Assembly: GCF_002891295.1 (NCBI RefSeq)
Contig: NZ_LGUI01000007.1
Span: forward strand, 40,202 to 104,201
Source of the DNA: Streptomyces eurocidicus
GTDB lineage: Bacteria; Actinomycetota; Actinomycetes; Streptomycetales; Streptomycetaceae
Length of the DNA stretch: 64,000 nucleotides
Reading direction: 5' to 3'
The position numbers were made by a program, and so were the translations under genes. Shown in pieces: positions 1 to 9,668 of the stretch (position 1 is its first letter; each line of letters opens with the position of its first letter). Below the pieces are notes generated by a model. That model had not been told where the DNA came from. It saw nothing but the letters and a program-made list of their open reading frames with translations, and did not search any database.

Positions 1-3000
1 CAGGAGCAGGTCGACCGGATGTTCGCCGAGATCGACGAGCGCTTCGGCGGTCTGGACATCCTGGTGAACAACGCCGCCAACGGCGCCCTGGTGCCGGTGG
101 ACGAGATCACCGACGAGCTCCTCGACCGGGCCATCGACACCAACTACAAGGGCGGCCTCCGGGTCTCCCGGGCGGCCGCGCCGCTGATGGCCCGCCGGGG
201 CGGCGGCTCCATCGTCACGGTCTCCGCGCTGGGCAGCTCCCAGATGGTGATGGCCAACTACCTCGCCTGCGCCCCCGCCAAGGCGGCCGCCGAGGCGGTC
301 ACCCGCTATCTCGCCGTGGAGTTCGCGCCGCTCAACATCCGGGTGAACACCGCCTCCGCCGCGATGCTGGTCAGCGAGGTCGCCGACGCCTTCCCGCGCG
401 CCGACGAGATGCAGCGGGCGATCGTCGACGCCACCCCGCTGGGCCGGCTCGGCACCGCCGAGGACTTCGCCGAGGTCGTCACCTTCCTCGCCTCCGACGC
501 CTCGCGCTGGATCACCGGCCAGACCGTCCTCGCGGACGGCGGCCTCACCCTGGGCGCCACGCTCCTCTCGCCCCCCGCCCTCACAGACCCCGCCGCGTCG
601 GTCGCCGATGCCCATCCTGCCGACGCGGCGGTCACTTCCCCGGAGGCCGCCCCGGCCACCGCCCCCGAGGCCGCGCCCGAGGCCGAGCCGGCCGAGGCCG
701 CCGACGAGCGGGCCCGGGCGGTCGCCGAGGCCGTCGAAGAGCTCTTCGACGACGCGGGCCCGGACGACATCGCCGTCGTCGGCATGGGCATGGCCGTCGC
801 CGGTGCCAACAGCCCGTCGGAGTTCTGGCAGCTGCGCATCACCGGCGACGAGCTGTTCGTCCCCGTCCCGGAGGACCGCTGGGAGCGCGCCCCCTTCTTC
901 TCGCCCGACACCGCGGCCGAGGACAAGTCCTACCAGGACACCTGCGTCTTCATCACCGGCTTCGAGCCCGAGGAGGGCTCCCTCGACGGCCTCGGCGACG
1001 CCGCCGACCACGAGCTGACCACCATGTGGCTGCGCCACTCCCTGGTGCAGGCGCTCGACGGCGTGAAGCACGACGCGGACGACCGCTACTCCTTCCTCGT
1101 CGGCTACACCCCCGACGGCAGCCAGCACCTGGAGGAGGCCGGCGTCATCACCGGCATCCGGCAGCGCGCCGAGGAGATCGTCCAGGACCTGGACGTCCCC
1201 GAGGCCGACCGCGCCAAGGTGCTCGCCCAGATCGAGGAGACCCTGAACGAGCGCTACTGGCGGGGCGGCGACGCGCCCTCCAGGTTCCTGCCGCACCGGG
1301 TCGGCCAGCTCGCCATGGACGGCGTCCTGCCGGGCACCACCGAGCTCCAGATGGTCGACACCGCCTGCTCCTCGTCCCTCTACGCCATCGACATCGGCAT
1401 CAAGGGCCTGCTGATGGGCAAGCACGACATCGCCGTGTGCGGTGGCGCCTTCGCCCTGGCCCCGCGCGGCACGGTGCTCTTCTCCAAGCTCCAGGGCCTC
1501 TCCAAGCGCGGCGCCGTGCACTCCCTGGACGCCGACGCCGACGGTGTGATCTTCGCCGACGGCGCCAGCGTGATCGTCCTCAAGCGGCTGCGCCAGGCGC
1601 AGCGCGACGGCGACCAGGTCCTCGCGGTGCTCAAGGCGTTCGGTTCGTCCTCGGACGGCAAGGGCAAGGCCATCTACGCCCCCAACGCCGCAGGTCAGGA
1701 CCTCGCCGTGCAGCGGGCGCTGGACGGCGACGTCTCCGCGCAGGACGTGGACTGGATCATCGCCCACGCCACCGGCACCCCCGCCGGCGACCTCGCCGAG
1801 TTCACTACCCTCCGGGGCCACTTCGGCACCGAGCGCACCAGCTATGTGACCTCCAACAAGTCGCTGATCGGGCACACCGGCTGGGCGGCGGGCGTCGTCT
1901 CCGTCATCGAGGCGATCCTGGGCATGGAGCACGGGACCATCCCGCACCAGTACCGCTTCAACGCCCCGAACCCGGACTTCCACCTGGAGGACTCCAAGCT
2001 GGAGATCCCCACCGAGTCGGTCTCCTGGCCGGCCGAGGAAGGGAAGGTCCGCTCCGCCGCGGTCTCCGGCTTCGGCTTCGGCGGCACCAACGCCCATCTG
2101 ATCGTGCAGGAGCACCGCGCCGACGAGGCCCCGGGCGCCCGGGCGGCGGGCCCGCTCACCCCGCCCACCGACGAGCGGATCGCCGTCGTGGCCTGGTCCG
2201 CGCACGTCCCCGGGCTGGACTCGCGCGAGTCCGTCCGCAGCTGGCTCACCGACGGCGGCGCGGCGGCGGAGAGCAGCTTCGGCGAGTTCTACCCGGCGCC
2301 TTCGTTCAACAAGGTCCGGCTGCCTCCGAAGACGGTGCGCGCCATCGACCGCTGCCAGCTGATGATCCTGGAGTGCGCGCACGACCTGCGCGACCAGTTC
2401 ACGGACTTCTGGGAGGAGCACAGCCGCACCACGGGTGTGTTCGTCGGCAACATGGGCCCGACCCGCGCGGCCATGCTCTACGCCAACCGCTGCTACCTCG
2501 ACGACATCGCCCACGCCCTCCGGCAGAAGGCGGACGGGGCGGCCCCGGGCGCGCTGGACGAGGTGATCGACCGGCTGCGGGAGCGGGTGCGCGGCCAGAT
2601 ACCCCCGTCCAACGAGGACTCCTTCCCGGGCATGATGCCCAACGTCATCTCCGCCCGGGTCGCCAACTACTTCGACCTCAAGGGCCCGAACATCACGCTC
2701 GACTCGGGCTTCTCCTCCGCGCTCACCGCGGTCGAGACCGCCTGCCGCTACCTGCGCAGCGGTGAGCTGGACTTCGCCCTCGCCGGCGGCATCAACGGCA
2801 ACAGCCTGCGCGAGTACCGCACGGTGCTGGCCGACCTGTTCGGCCCGTCCTTCGAGGAGGACAAGGACCTCGCCGAGGGCGCGTTCCTCTTCGGCCTGGC
2901 CACCGAGACGAAGGCCCGCGAGGCCGGGCTGCCGATCCTCGGCTACGTGGACGGGCTGACCGTCGACGGCGGGCGGGCCGCCGGCGCCGACACCATCGAG

Positions 3001-5820
3001 TGCGGCGCGGAGACCTACGACCGGTCCCGCTACCTGGGTGCCGCGGGCGGCCTCGCGCTGCTCGACGCCCTGCACCGGCCCGCCGGCCGGGTGGCCATCA
3101 CCTGCGGCCAGGGCGAGGCGACCACCCGGCTCCAGCTGACCGTCACCGGCGCCTACGCCCCGGCGGCCGCGGCCCCCGCCGCCGACGCCGCCCCGGCGCT
3201 CGTCCCCTCGAAGTTCGCCGACTCCGCGGAGTACGCGCCGGGCAGCCCCCTCCAGGTGCGCCGCCGGGTGCCGGTCCTCACCGAGCTGCCCGCGGCGGAG
3301 ACCCGGGAGCGGATCCCGTTCCTGCCCCAGGGCGTGGTGGTCCTCACCGACCTGCCGGACCTCGGCGCCAGCCTGCGGCACCTGCCGAAGGACTCGCTGG
3401 TGCTGTCCACCGCCAAGGTGGACGTGACCCGGCCCGGCTGGACCCACCTGGCGGAGGTCACCCCGGAGACGGTCCGCGCCGCCCTGGACGCGCACGGCCT
3501 GCCCGTACGCCACGTCCGGGTCGTCACCGACCTGAACCGCTCGGCCCCGCTGCCCCGGTCGCTGGCCACCGGCAGCTCCACGCTGACCGCGCTGCACGAC
3601 GCGCTGTTCCTCACCCTCCAGGCGCGCTTCGACGACCTGGACACCGAGGGCTCCTCCGTCGTCGGCCTGCTGCTGGGCGCCGTCGCCGACGAGGTGCCGC
3701 ACGCCTTCGCCGGCCTGTTCTCCGGCCTGTTCAAGGGCGCCTTCCTGGAGCTGTCCAAGGCCCTGGTGTTCGCCCTGTTCACCGCCGAGGACGGGCCCCG
3801 CAAGGGCGCCCTGCTCGCCGAGGCGGAGACCCGGCTGGCCCGCACCTTCCCGATCGTCTACGAGGACGGCGGCACCCGTAAGGGCTACACGCTCGTCGAC
3901 GAGCCGGTCGAGCTCAGCGGCCCCACCGAGGCCCGGCTGAACCGCGACTCCGTGGTGCTGGCCATGGGCGGCGCCCGCGGCATCACCGCCGAGGTCGTCA
4001 AGAGCCTCGCCGAGCACTTCGGCCCGCGCATCTACCTGGTCGGCAGCAACCCGCTCGACAGCTACCCGGCCGAGGTCTTCGAGGGCGACGACGAGACGTT
4101 CGCCGCCACCCGCCAGGCCCACATCCGCAGGAGCATCGGCGCGGGCAAGAACGTCGCCCAGGCCAACCGCGAGTTCGACCGGATGCTGGACGCCCGCGCG
4201 GCGCGCCGCAACATCGCCGACATGGAGGCGCACAGCGGCGCCGGCCGGGTCACCTACTTCGCCTGCGACGGCCAGGACGGCAAGGCCGTCGAGGCGGTCG
4301 TGGCGAAGGTCCTGGCCGACGGCGCCGGGGTGGACCTGCTGATCAACGCGGCGGGCCGGAACCGCTCGGCGTCCATCAAGGACAAGAACTTCGCGGAGTT
4401 CACCGCCATCCGCGACCTGAAGCTGCGCAGCTACCACAACCTCAAGCGGGCGTTCGGGGCCGACCAGCCCCGTATGTGGTGCAACTTCGGCTCGCTGCTC
4501 GGCTACTTCGGCCAGGTCGGGGAGCCCGACTACGCCTCCGGCAACGACTTCCTGGCGACGGCCGCCACCTACGGCGCCCGGAGCGCGGGACAGAGCGAGT
4601 TCACCATCGGGTGGACGCTCTGGGACGGCACCGGGATGGGCGCCAACGAGCTGACCAAGGCGTACTTCCAGCGCGCCGGCTCGTACAGCCACATGGCGGT
4701 GGCCGAGGGCACCCACCACTTCGTACGGGAGCTGCACGCCCCCTACCGGCACCCCTCCGTGGTGCACCTGGGCACCGCCGAGGAGGCCACGGTCGAGCGG
4801 TTCTACCCCGGCTACCCCAGCGGCACCGGGTCCCCGGCGGCCGGCGGTACGGCCGACCGAGGGTTCTACCTGCGGGAGGTGATATCCGCCGACCGTGACG
4901 AGGCCGTCTTCGAGTGCGCCTTCGACCTGGAGACGCACGGCTACCTGAACCACCACCTGGTGCGCGAGGCGCCCACCCTGCCGGGCACCTTCGTCACCGA
5001 GATCGCGGGTGAGGCCGCCCGCTTCCTCGCCCCGGACATGCAGGTCTTCGCCTACGAGGACCTGGAGTTCCAGCACTTCCTGCGGGCCTACGACGGGCGC
5101 AAGGACGCCCCGAAGCGGATCACCGCCCGGGTGACCGACCGCACGGAAGAGGTGACCACGGTCGAGGTGCGCATCTCCACCGACGTCGTCTCGCCCAGCG
5201 GGGTGCTGCTGATCAAGGACAAGACGCACTTCACCGCCCGGGTGCTGCTGCGGGCCGGGTTCCCGACCCCGCCGCGCTGGGAGAAGTGGGACGAGTCCGA
5301 CGCCCAGCCGGTCATCGACCCGTACCACGCGCCGGCCTCGCCGGTGACGCTCACCGGGCCGTTCGTCTCCACCACCGACACCCGGCTGACCTCCCAGGGC
5401 AAGCGGGCCACCTACCGGGTGGAGCTGCCCGCGGGCGACCCGGTGTGGTCCCGCTTCACCGCGCCGTCGATCCTCCTCGACGGGCTCGCCCGGACCGGCG
5501 TCCTCAACCTCGTCGACGGGCACCTCGTGCCGATCGCGGCCCCGCTGTCGATCCGCCGGATCGACCTCTACGAGCGGGCCAACGACGCCGAACTGGTCGA
5601 GCGCTACGGCTCGCTGGAGCTCTACGCCACCCCGGCCGGCTTCAACATGCCGGGCAGCGACCCGGACAACCGGTTCGTGGCCGCCACCTCCGAGGGCCGC
5701 GTCGTCGCCCAGATGAAGGACGTCCGGGCGACGGTCATCGGCTACGTCGACCACCTGACCGGGCAGTTCTACTCGCCCGAGAAGGAACCCCTCACCGAGC
5801 CGGCGACGGCGGTGCGTTGA
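1..5820 (+). CDS. PUFA-synthase-like type I megasynthase, 3' part (ER-KS-KS*-KR-DH)
   Basis: The frame is open to the left edge, so the start lies outside the window; 1939 residues are visible (numbered from base 1). Residues 1-185 are a FabL-like enoyl reductase/SDR lacking its NAD-binding N-terminus, with Y87 and K94 in a Y-x6-K pair. An Ala/Pro/Glu linker follows. Residues 255-705 are a ketosynthase with a full triad (C456 in DTACSSS, H589, H625). Residues 725-1045 are a second KS-like domain in which the cysteine is Phe904 (DSGFSSA), so it is probably chain-length-factor-like. Residues 1080-1600 are a two-part ketoreductase (S1498, Y1511, N1515). Residues 1630-1890 are a double-hotdog dehydratase (H1652 and D1827). 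No AT or ACP is visible; PUFA synthases and related systems often carry them on a neighbouring subunit. The next gene starts directly after the stop (TGAATG), which implies coupling. Product unknown; PUFA or hgl-type similarity is inferred from motifs only. Confidence 0.85.
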   Translation, partial: QEQVDRMFAEIDERFGGLDILVNNAANGALVPVDEITDELLDRAIDTNYKGGLRVSRAAAPLMARRGGGSIVTVSALGSSQMVMANYLACAPAKAAAEAVTRYLAVEFAPLNIRVNTASAAMLVSEVADAFPRADEMQRAIVDATPLGRLGTAEDFAEVVTFLASDASRWITGQTVLADGGLTLGATLLSPPALTDPAASVADAHPADAAVTSPEAAPATAPEAAPEAEPAEAADERARAVAEAVEELFDDAGPDDIAVVGMGMAVAGANSPSEFWQLRITGDELFVPVPEDRWERAPFFSPDTAAEDKSYQDTCVFITGFEPEEGSLDGLGDAADHELTTMWLRHSLVQALDGVKHDADDRYSFLVGYTPDGSQHLEEAGVITGIRQRAEEIVQDLDVPEADRAKVLAQIEETLNERYWRGGDAPSRFLPHRVGQLAMDGVLPGTTELQMVDTACSSSLYAIDIGIKGLLMGKHDIAVCGGAFALAPRGTVLFSKLQGLSKRGAVHSLDADADGVIFADGASVIVLKRLRQAQRDGDQVLAVLKAFGSSSDGKGKAIYAPNAAGQDLAVQRALDGDVSAQDVDWIIAHATGTPAGDLAEFTTLRGHFGTERTSYVTSNKSLIGHTGWAAGVVSVIEAILGMEHGTIPHQYRFNAPNPDFHLEDSKLEIPTESVSWPAEEGKVRSAAVSGFGFGGTNAHLIVQEHRADEAPGARAAGPLTPPTDERIAVVAWSAHVPGLDSRESVRSWLTDGGAAAESSFGEFYPAPSFNKVRLPPKTVRAIDRCQLMILECAHDLRDQFTDFWEEHSRTTGVFVGNMGPTRAAMLYANRCYLDDIAHALRQKADGAAPGALDEVIDRLRERVRGQIPPSNEDSFPGMMPNVISARVANYFDLKGPNITLDSGFSSALTAVETACRYLRSGELDFALAGGINGNSLREYRTVLADLFGPSFEEDKDLAEGAFLFGLATETKAREAGLPILGYVDGLTVDGGRAAGADTIECGAETYDRSRYLGAAGGLALLDALHRPAGRVAITCGQGEATTRLQLTVTGAYAPAAAAPAADAAPALVPSKFADSAEYAPGSPLQVRRRVPVLTELPAAETRERIPFLPQGVVVLTDLPDLGASLRHLPKDSLVLSTAKVDVTRPGWTHLAEVTPETVRAALDAHGLPVRHVRVVTDLNRSAPLPRSLATGSSTLTALHDALFLTLQARFDDLDTEGSSVVGLLLGAVADEVPHAFAGLFSGLFKGAFLELSKALVFALFTAEDGPRKGALLAEAETRLARTFPIVYEDGGTRKGYTLVDEPVELSGPTEARLNRDSVVLAMGGARGITAEVVKSLAEHFGPRIYLVGSNPLDSYPAEVFEGDDETFAATRQAHIRRSIGAGKNVAQANREFDRMLDARAARRNIADMEAHSGAGRVTYFACDGQDGKAVEAVVAKVLADGAGVDLLINAAGRNRSASIKDKNFAEFTAIRDLKLRSYHNLKRAFGADQPRMWCNFGSLLGYFGQVGEPDYASGNDFLATAATYGARSAGQSEFTIGWTLWDGTGMGANELTKAYFQRAGSYSHMAVAEGTHHFVRELHAPYRHPSVVHLGTAEEATVERFYPGYPSGTGSPAAGGTADRGFYLREVISADRDEAVFECAFDLETHGYLNHHLVREAPTLPGTFVTEIAGEAARFLAPDMQVFAYEDLEFQHFLRAYDGRKDAPKRITARVTDRTEEVTTVEVRISTDVVSPSGVLLIKDKTHFTARVLLRAGFPTPPRWEKWDESDAQPVIDPYHAPASPVTLTGPFVSTTDTRLTSQGKRATYRVELPAGDPVWSRFTAPSILLDGLARTGVLNLVDGHLVPIAAPLSIRRIDLYERANDAELVERYGSLELYATPAGFNMPGSDPDNRFVAATSEGRVVAQMKDVRATVIGYVDHLTGQFYSPEKEPLTEPATAVR

Positions 5821-7230
5821 ATGACGACCAAGGAGAAGTCCGTGCCCGAGACCGGAACCGGCCGGCAGGCGCCCGGCCCCGAAGGCGGCGTGCTGTTCGG
5901 AGCCCTGAGCAGCTTCAAGAAGGACACCCTGAAGCTCCTGATGGAGATGCAGCGGCGGTACGGCGGCATCGTCCGGATGAAGATGGGCCCCTACCTCGTC
6001 CACCAGCTGACCAGCCCCGAGCACGTCAAGCACGTGCTCCAGAACAACAGCTCCAACTACACCCGCGGCAAGTTCTACCGGGGCTTCAACCTCTTCTTCG
6101 GCCGCGGCATGCTCACCACCGACGGCGCCGAGTGGAAGACGCGGCGCGCGGTCAGCCAGCCGTTCTTCAACCGCACCAAGCTGCGCAACCAGTCCGGCGT
6201 CATCACCACGACCGTCGACGAGCTCATCGCCAAGTGGGAGGGCGCGGCGAAGACGGGCGAGGAGATCGACGTCACGGACGACATGATGTGGCTGGCGATG
6301 GGCGTCCTCGGCCGTATGTTCTACGGCGTCGACCTCCGGGACTACGCCGACCGCCTGATGCCCGCCGTCCGGTTCTCGCTCAAGGCGATGATCCTCACCG
6401 GCGAGGTCAAGCAGATGCTGCCGAAGTGGATCCCCACCAAGTACCAGCGCGACCTCAAGCGGTACCAGGCCGTGCTCAACGGCGTCATGGACGAGATCAT
6501 CGACCTGCACCGGCGGGGCGGGGGCAGCGACGAGAGCGTCGTCGCCGCCCTGCTCGGCGCCACCCACGCGGTCACCGGCAAGCCGTTCACCCAGCAGCAG
6601 ATCAGGGCCGAGCTCAAGACCCTGTTCCTGGCCGGGCACGAGACCACGGGCTGCGCCCTGACCTGGACGCTCTACGCCATCTCCAAGAACATCGAGGTCC
6701 GGCGCAAGCTGGAGGCCGAGCTGGAGACCGTGCTCGGCGACCGGGTGCCCACCGCCGAGGACCTGCCGCAGCTCACCTATCTGCGGCAGGTCGTCGACGA
6801 GTCGCTGCGGATGTACCCGCCGATCTGGCTGTTCCCCCGGGACGCGGTGGCCGACGACAACGTCAACGGCTACCACGTCCCGGCCGGCAGCACGGTCCTG
6901 GTGCCCACCTACGCGGCCCACCACAACAAGGAGAGCTGGGAGGACCCGGAGGCGTTCGACCCGGAGCGGTTCTGCCCGGTCTCCGGGAAGAAGAGCGGCC
7001 GCGACCGGTACGACTACTTCCCCTTCGGCGGCGGCGCGCGCAAGTGCATCGGCATGGACCTCGCGCTCCTGGAGATCCAGCTGGCCGTCGCGATGATCAC
7101 CCGCCGCTACCGGCTCAGCCTGGTGGCCGGCCACCCGGTCACCCCGGCCGCGCTGGTCTCGCTCCGCCCGCAGCCCCAGGTCCTGATGACCGTCAGGCAC
7201 AACGACGGACAGCGGGCGGCCGCGGCATGA
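5821..7230 (+). CDS. Cytochrome P450 (fatty-acid-hydroxylase-like)
   Basis: A 469-residue haem monooxygenase, expected to insert oxygen into a chain or ring made by the flanking synthase and to need separate redox partners, none of which are in the window. Visible motifs are the I-helix AGHETT (from residue 271), ExxR (E327-R330), and the haem loop FGGGARKCIG with the thiolate ligand C409. The N-terminal part (RYGGIVRMKMGPY, then NNSSNYTRGKFYRG) looks like the long-chain-substrate P450s (CYP4/CYP102-like) rather than the CYP105/107 type common in Streptomyces tailoring; this is a resemblance, not a family assignment. The ATG abuts the stop of the synthase, and its own stop overlaps the next ATG, so it is the second gene of a four-gene unit. 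Substrate unknown. Confidence 0.93.
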   Translation: MTTKEKSVPETGTGRQAPGPEGGVLFGALSSFKKDTLKLLMEMQRRYGGIVRMKMGPYLVHQLTSPEHVKHVLQNNSSNYTRGKFYRGFNLFFGRGMLTTDGAEWKTRRAVSQPFFNRTKLRNQSGVITTTVDELIAKWEGAAKTGEEIDVTDDMMWLAMGVLGRMFYGVDLRDYADRLMPAVRFSLKAMILTGEVKQMLPKWIPTKYQRDLKRYQAVLNGVMDEIIDLHRRGGGSDESVVAALLGATHAVTGKPFTQQQIRAELKTLFLAGHETTGCALTWTLYAISKNIEVRRKLEAELETVLGDRVPTAEDLPQLTYLRQVVDESLRMYPPIWLFPRDAVADDNVNGYHVPAGSTVLVPTYAAHHNKESWEDPEAFDPERFCPVSGKKSGRDRYDYFPFGGGARKCIGMDLALLEIQLAVAMITRRYRLSLVAGHPVTPAALVSLRPQPQVLMTVRHNDGQRAAAA

Positions 7231-9668
7231 CCGAGGCGGCGGTGGCGCCCGTGCGCCGGATGGTGTGGCGGGCGGTGGCCCAGGCCGGGCTGCCGCCGGA
7301 GCCGTCCGCGCGGCTGCGCGGCGCCAGGATCGTGGTGCTCGGCGGCACCCCGGAGCTCGCCGGCCGGGTGGCCGGCGAGCTCCGGGCCGCGGGCGCGACC
7401 GCCGTCGTGGCCGGGCACGGGGAGAAGGACGACGACGGCTCCTGGACGGTCGGCGGACGGGTGCCGGACGGCCTGGTGGACCTCACCACCGCCGAGCCGT
7501 TCGTCCCCGGCGGGCACCACGGCTACCGGGACGCCCTGCTGCGCTCGGTCGCCGCGCTCCGGGCCTGCTACCCGCACTGGTCCGCGACGGAGGACGCGGA
7601 CCGGGTCTTCTATGTCGCGGTCACCTACCTCGGCGGCCTCATGGGCTACGGCGACCCGGCCGGCGAGGCGCCCGCCCAGCCGCTCGGCGGCATCTGGGCG
7701 GGGCTCGCCAAGACGCTCCACCGGGAGCTCCCCAACTGCAACACCCGGGTCCTGGACGTGGCGCCGGAGGAGACCGGCGCGCTCCCGTCCCTGCTCGCCC
7801 GCGAGCTCTACCGGTGGGGCCTGTACGAGGTCGGCCACCGGGCGGGGCGGCGCTACAGCCTGCTCGCCCAGCGCGAGGAGCCCGGCCCCCGGACCGTCCG
7901 GCTCACCCCCGAGGACCTGGTGCTCGTCTCCGGCGGCGGCCGCGGCATCGGCTTCGAGTTCGCCAAGTCCCTGGCCGAGGAGTTCGGCTGCCGCGTCGTC
8001 GTCACCGGCCGGCAGCGGCTGCCCGAGGGCACCGAGCCCTGGGCGGGGCTGACCGACCAGGAGTTCAAGGGCTACGAGCGGGACCGCCTCGTCCACCGCG
8101 CGGCGGACGAGGGCCTCGCGGACGTACGGGCCGACCTCGCGCGCGTACGCTCGCTCCGGGACCTGGCCCGCAACATGGCCGAGGTGACCGGCGCCGGGCT
8201 CGACGTGGTCTACGAGCGCTGCGACTTCACCGCGCCCGGACAGGTCGCCGACCTCCTCGGCCGGCTCGGCCGGCCGCTCACCGGCGTGATCCACAACGCC
8301 GGGGTCGACACCCCGGTCCGGCTGCCCAAGAAGACCGACGAGGAGTTCCTGCGGACGGTCTCCACCAAGGTCGACTCCTTCGTCACCCTGTTCCAGCAGG
8401 TGCGCGGGCTGCCCCTGAAGTTCTTCTGCAACGTCGGCTCGCTCACCGGCCGGCTGGGCGGGATGACGGGCCAGCTCGACTACGGCGCGGCCAACGACGG
8501 CCTGGCCCGGCTCGGCCTGTGGGCCCGCCACCAGGTCCCCTTCCCGGTGACCACGCTCTGCTGGCCCACCTGGGACCGCGTCGGCATGATCGCCAACTTC
8601 GAGGCGACCCTGCGCTACATGACGGCCCTCGACGTCGACGAGGGCATCCGGTGCTGGCAGACCGAGCTGGTCACCGGCGCCTCCGGGGAGATCGGCTTCG
8701 TCGGGCCGCTCGGCCGGGCCCTCGGCCCGCTCCAGGCGCGCGGCTACCCCGCCGCCCCGGACCTGCCCGGCTTCGCCGAGCTGCTGCCGCGGATCTTCCA
8801 CCTGGGCGAGCCGCACACCCAGGTGCCCGGCCGCTCCCTCACGGCGACCGTGGCCCTCGACCGCTCGGTCTCCCCGGTCCTCGGGGACTTCCTCGTCGGC
8901 GGCGACGAGGCCGTGCCCGTCTCTCTGATGCTGGAGAACGCGGTACGGGCGGCGAGCTGGCTGGAGCCCGACGGGGGCCTCGCGCCCGGCCCGCTGTCCG
9001 TCGAGGACCTGGCCGTACGCGTCGGCGCCCTGCGGCTGGCCGGGCCCGGCTTCCTCGTCCGGCGCGAGACGGCGGGCCGCTACGAGGACGGCCGCTGGGT
9101 CGTCGACGTCCGCTACCGCGCGACCGGCGGCCCGGGCACCGGCGACGTACTGGCCCGGCTGCGGGTGGTCCACGACCCCGAGCGGGCCGAGGAGGCCGGA
9201 CCGGCGGTGGGGACGGCCGCCGCGGCGGCCGGGGACAGCCGCCATCTGGCCCCCGGGAACGGCCCGCTGCGCTGGCGGGGCCTGGTCCTGCCCCTCGCGC
9301 GCTGGTCCCGGGACGCCGTCGGCGGACACCTGGCCGAGCTCCGCGAGAGCGTCGCCGGCGACCTCTGGACGGCGCCCTCCGTACCGGCCTCCCGGCTCCC
9401 GTGGGCCGCCCTGGAGAACATCTGGCGGCACACCGCCCGGCACGCCCCGGCCGTGGACCTGCTGACCGTCGCCCGCCTGGACCTGGCCCGGGACGGCGAG
9501 GCGACCGCCGCCCGGGTGCGGCTCCACGGCGGCCCGGACGGCCGCGACTGGCGGGTCGCGGACGCGGCGGACGGCCGCACCCTGCTCCGGGTGACCGGCC
9601 TGGCCTGGGCGCCCGCGGACCGCGCCACCGAACACCTCACACAGTGCTGCACACAAGGAGAGTCATGA
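7227..9668 (+). CDS. Two-domain ketoreductase / dehydratase-like polyketide protein
   Basis: An 813-residue protein starting in an ATGA overlap with the P450. Residues 30-225 look like the structural half of a PKS ketoreductase. The catalytic half begins with GGGRGIG near residue 235 and has S405, Y419 and N423, so it should be an active NADPH ketoreductase. Residues 530-700 resemble a dehydratase hotdog, but the catalytic histidine position is Phe555 (context VLGDFLVGG), so dehydration by this half is doubtful. The last 110 residues resemble the second hotdog half and carry no clear catalytic Asp. There is no KS, AT or ACP. It probably acts in trans on chains bound to the upstream synthase or shapes them. 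Its KR is of the same PUFA-synthase type as the one in the first gene. It might instead be a split subunit of a larger synthase. Confidence 0.82.
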   Translation: MTEAAVAPVRRMVWRAVAQAGLPPEPSARLRGARIVVLGGTPELAGRVAGELRAAGATAVVAGHGEKDDDGSWTVGGRVPDGLVDLTTAEPFVPGGHHGYRDALLRSVAALRACYPHWSATEDADRVFYVAVTYLGGLMGYGDPAGEAPAQPLGGIWAGLAKTLHRELPNCNTRVLDVAPEETGALPSLLARELYRWGLYEVGHRAGRRYSLLAQREEPGPRTVRLTPEDLVLVSGGGRGIGFEFAKSLAEEFGCRVVVTGRQRLPEGTEPWAGLTDQEFKGYERDRLVHRAADEGLADVRADLARVRSLRDLARNMAEVTGAGLDVVYERCDFTAPGQVADLLGRLGRPLTGVIHNAGVDTPVRLPKKTDEEFLRTVSTKVDSFVTLFQQVRGLPLKFFCNVGSLTGRLGGMTGQLDYGAANDGLARLGLWARHQVPFPVTTLCWPTWDRVGMIANFEATLRYMTALDVDEGIRCWQTELVTGASGEIGFVGPLGRALGPLQARGYPAAPDLPGFAELLPRIFHLGEPHTQVPGRSLTATVALDRSVSPVLGDFLVGGDEAVPVSLMLENAVRAASWLEPDGGLAPGPLSVEDLAVRVGALRLAGPGFLVRRETAGRYEDGRWVVDVRYRATGGPGTGDVLARLRVVHDPERAEEAGPAVGTAAAAAGDSRHLAPGNGPLRWRGLVLPLARWSRDAVGGHLAELRESVAGDLWTAPSVPASRLPWAALENIWRHTARHAPAVDLLTVARLDLARDGEATAARVRLHGGPDGRDWRVADAADGRTLLRVTGLAWAPADRATEHLTQCCTQGES

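Noticed and set aside
7107..9656. An 849-codon antisense open frame over the KR protein
   Set aside because: Composition (Gly/Val/Ala/Asp-rich, no motif) is typical of GC-rich shadows.
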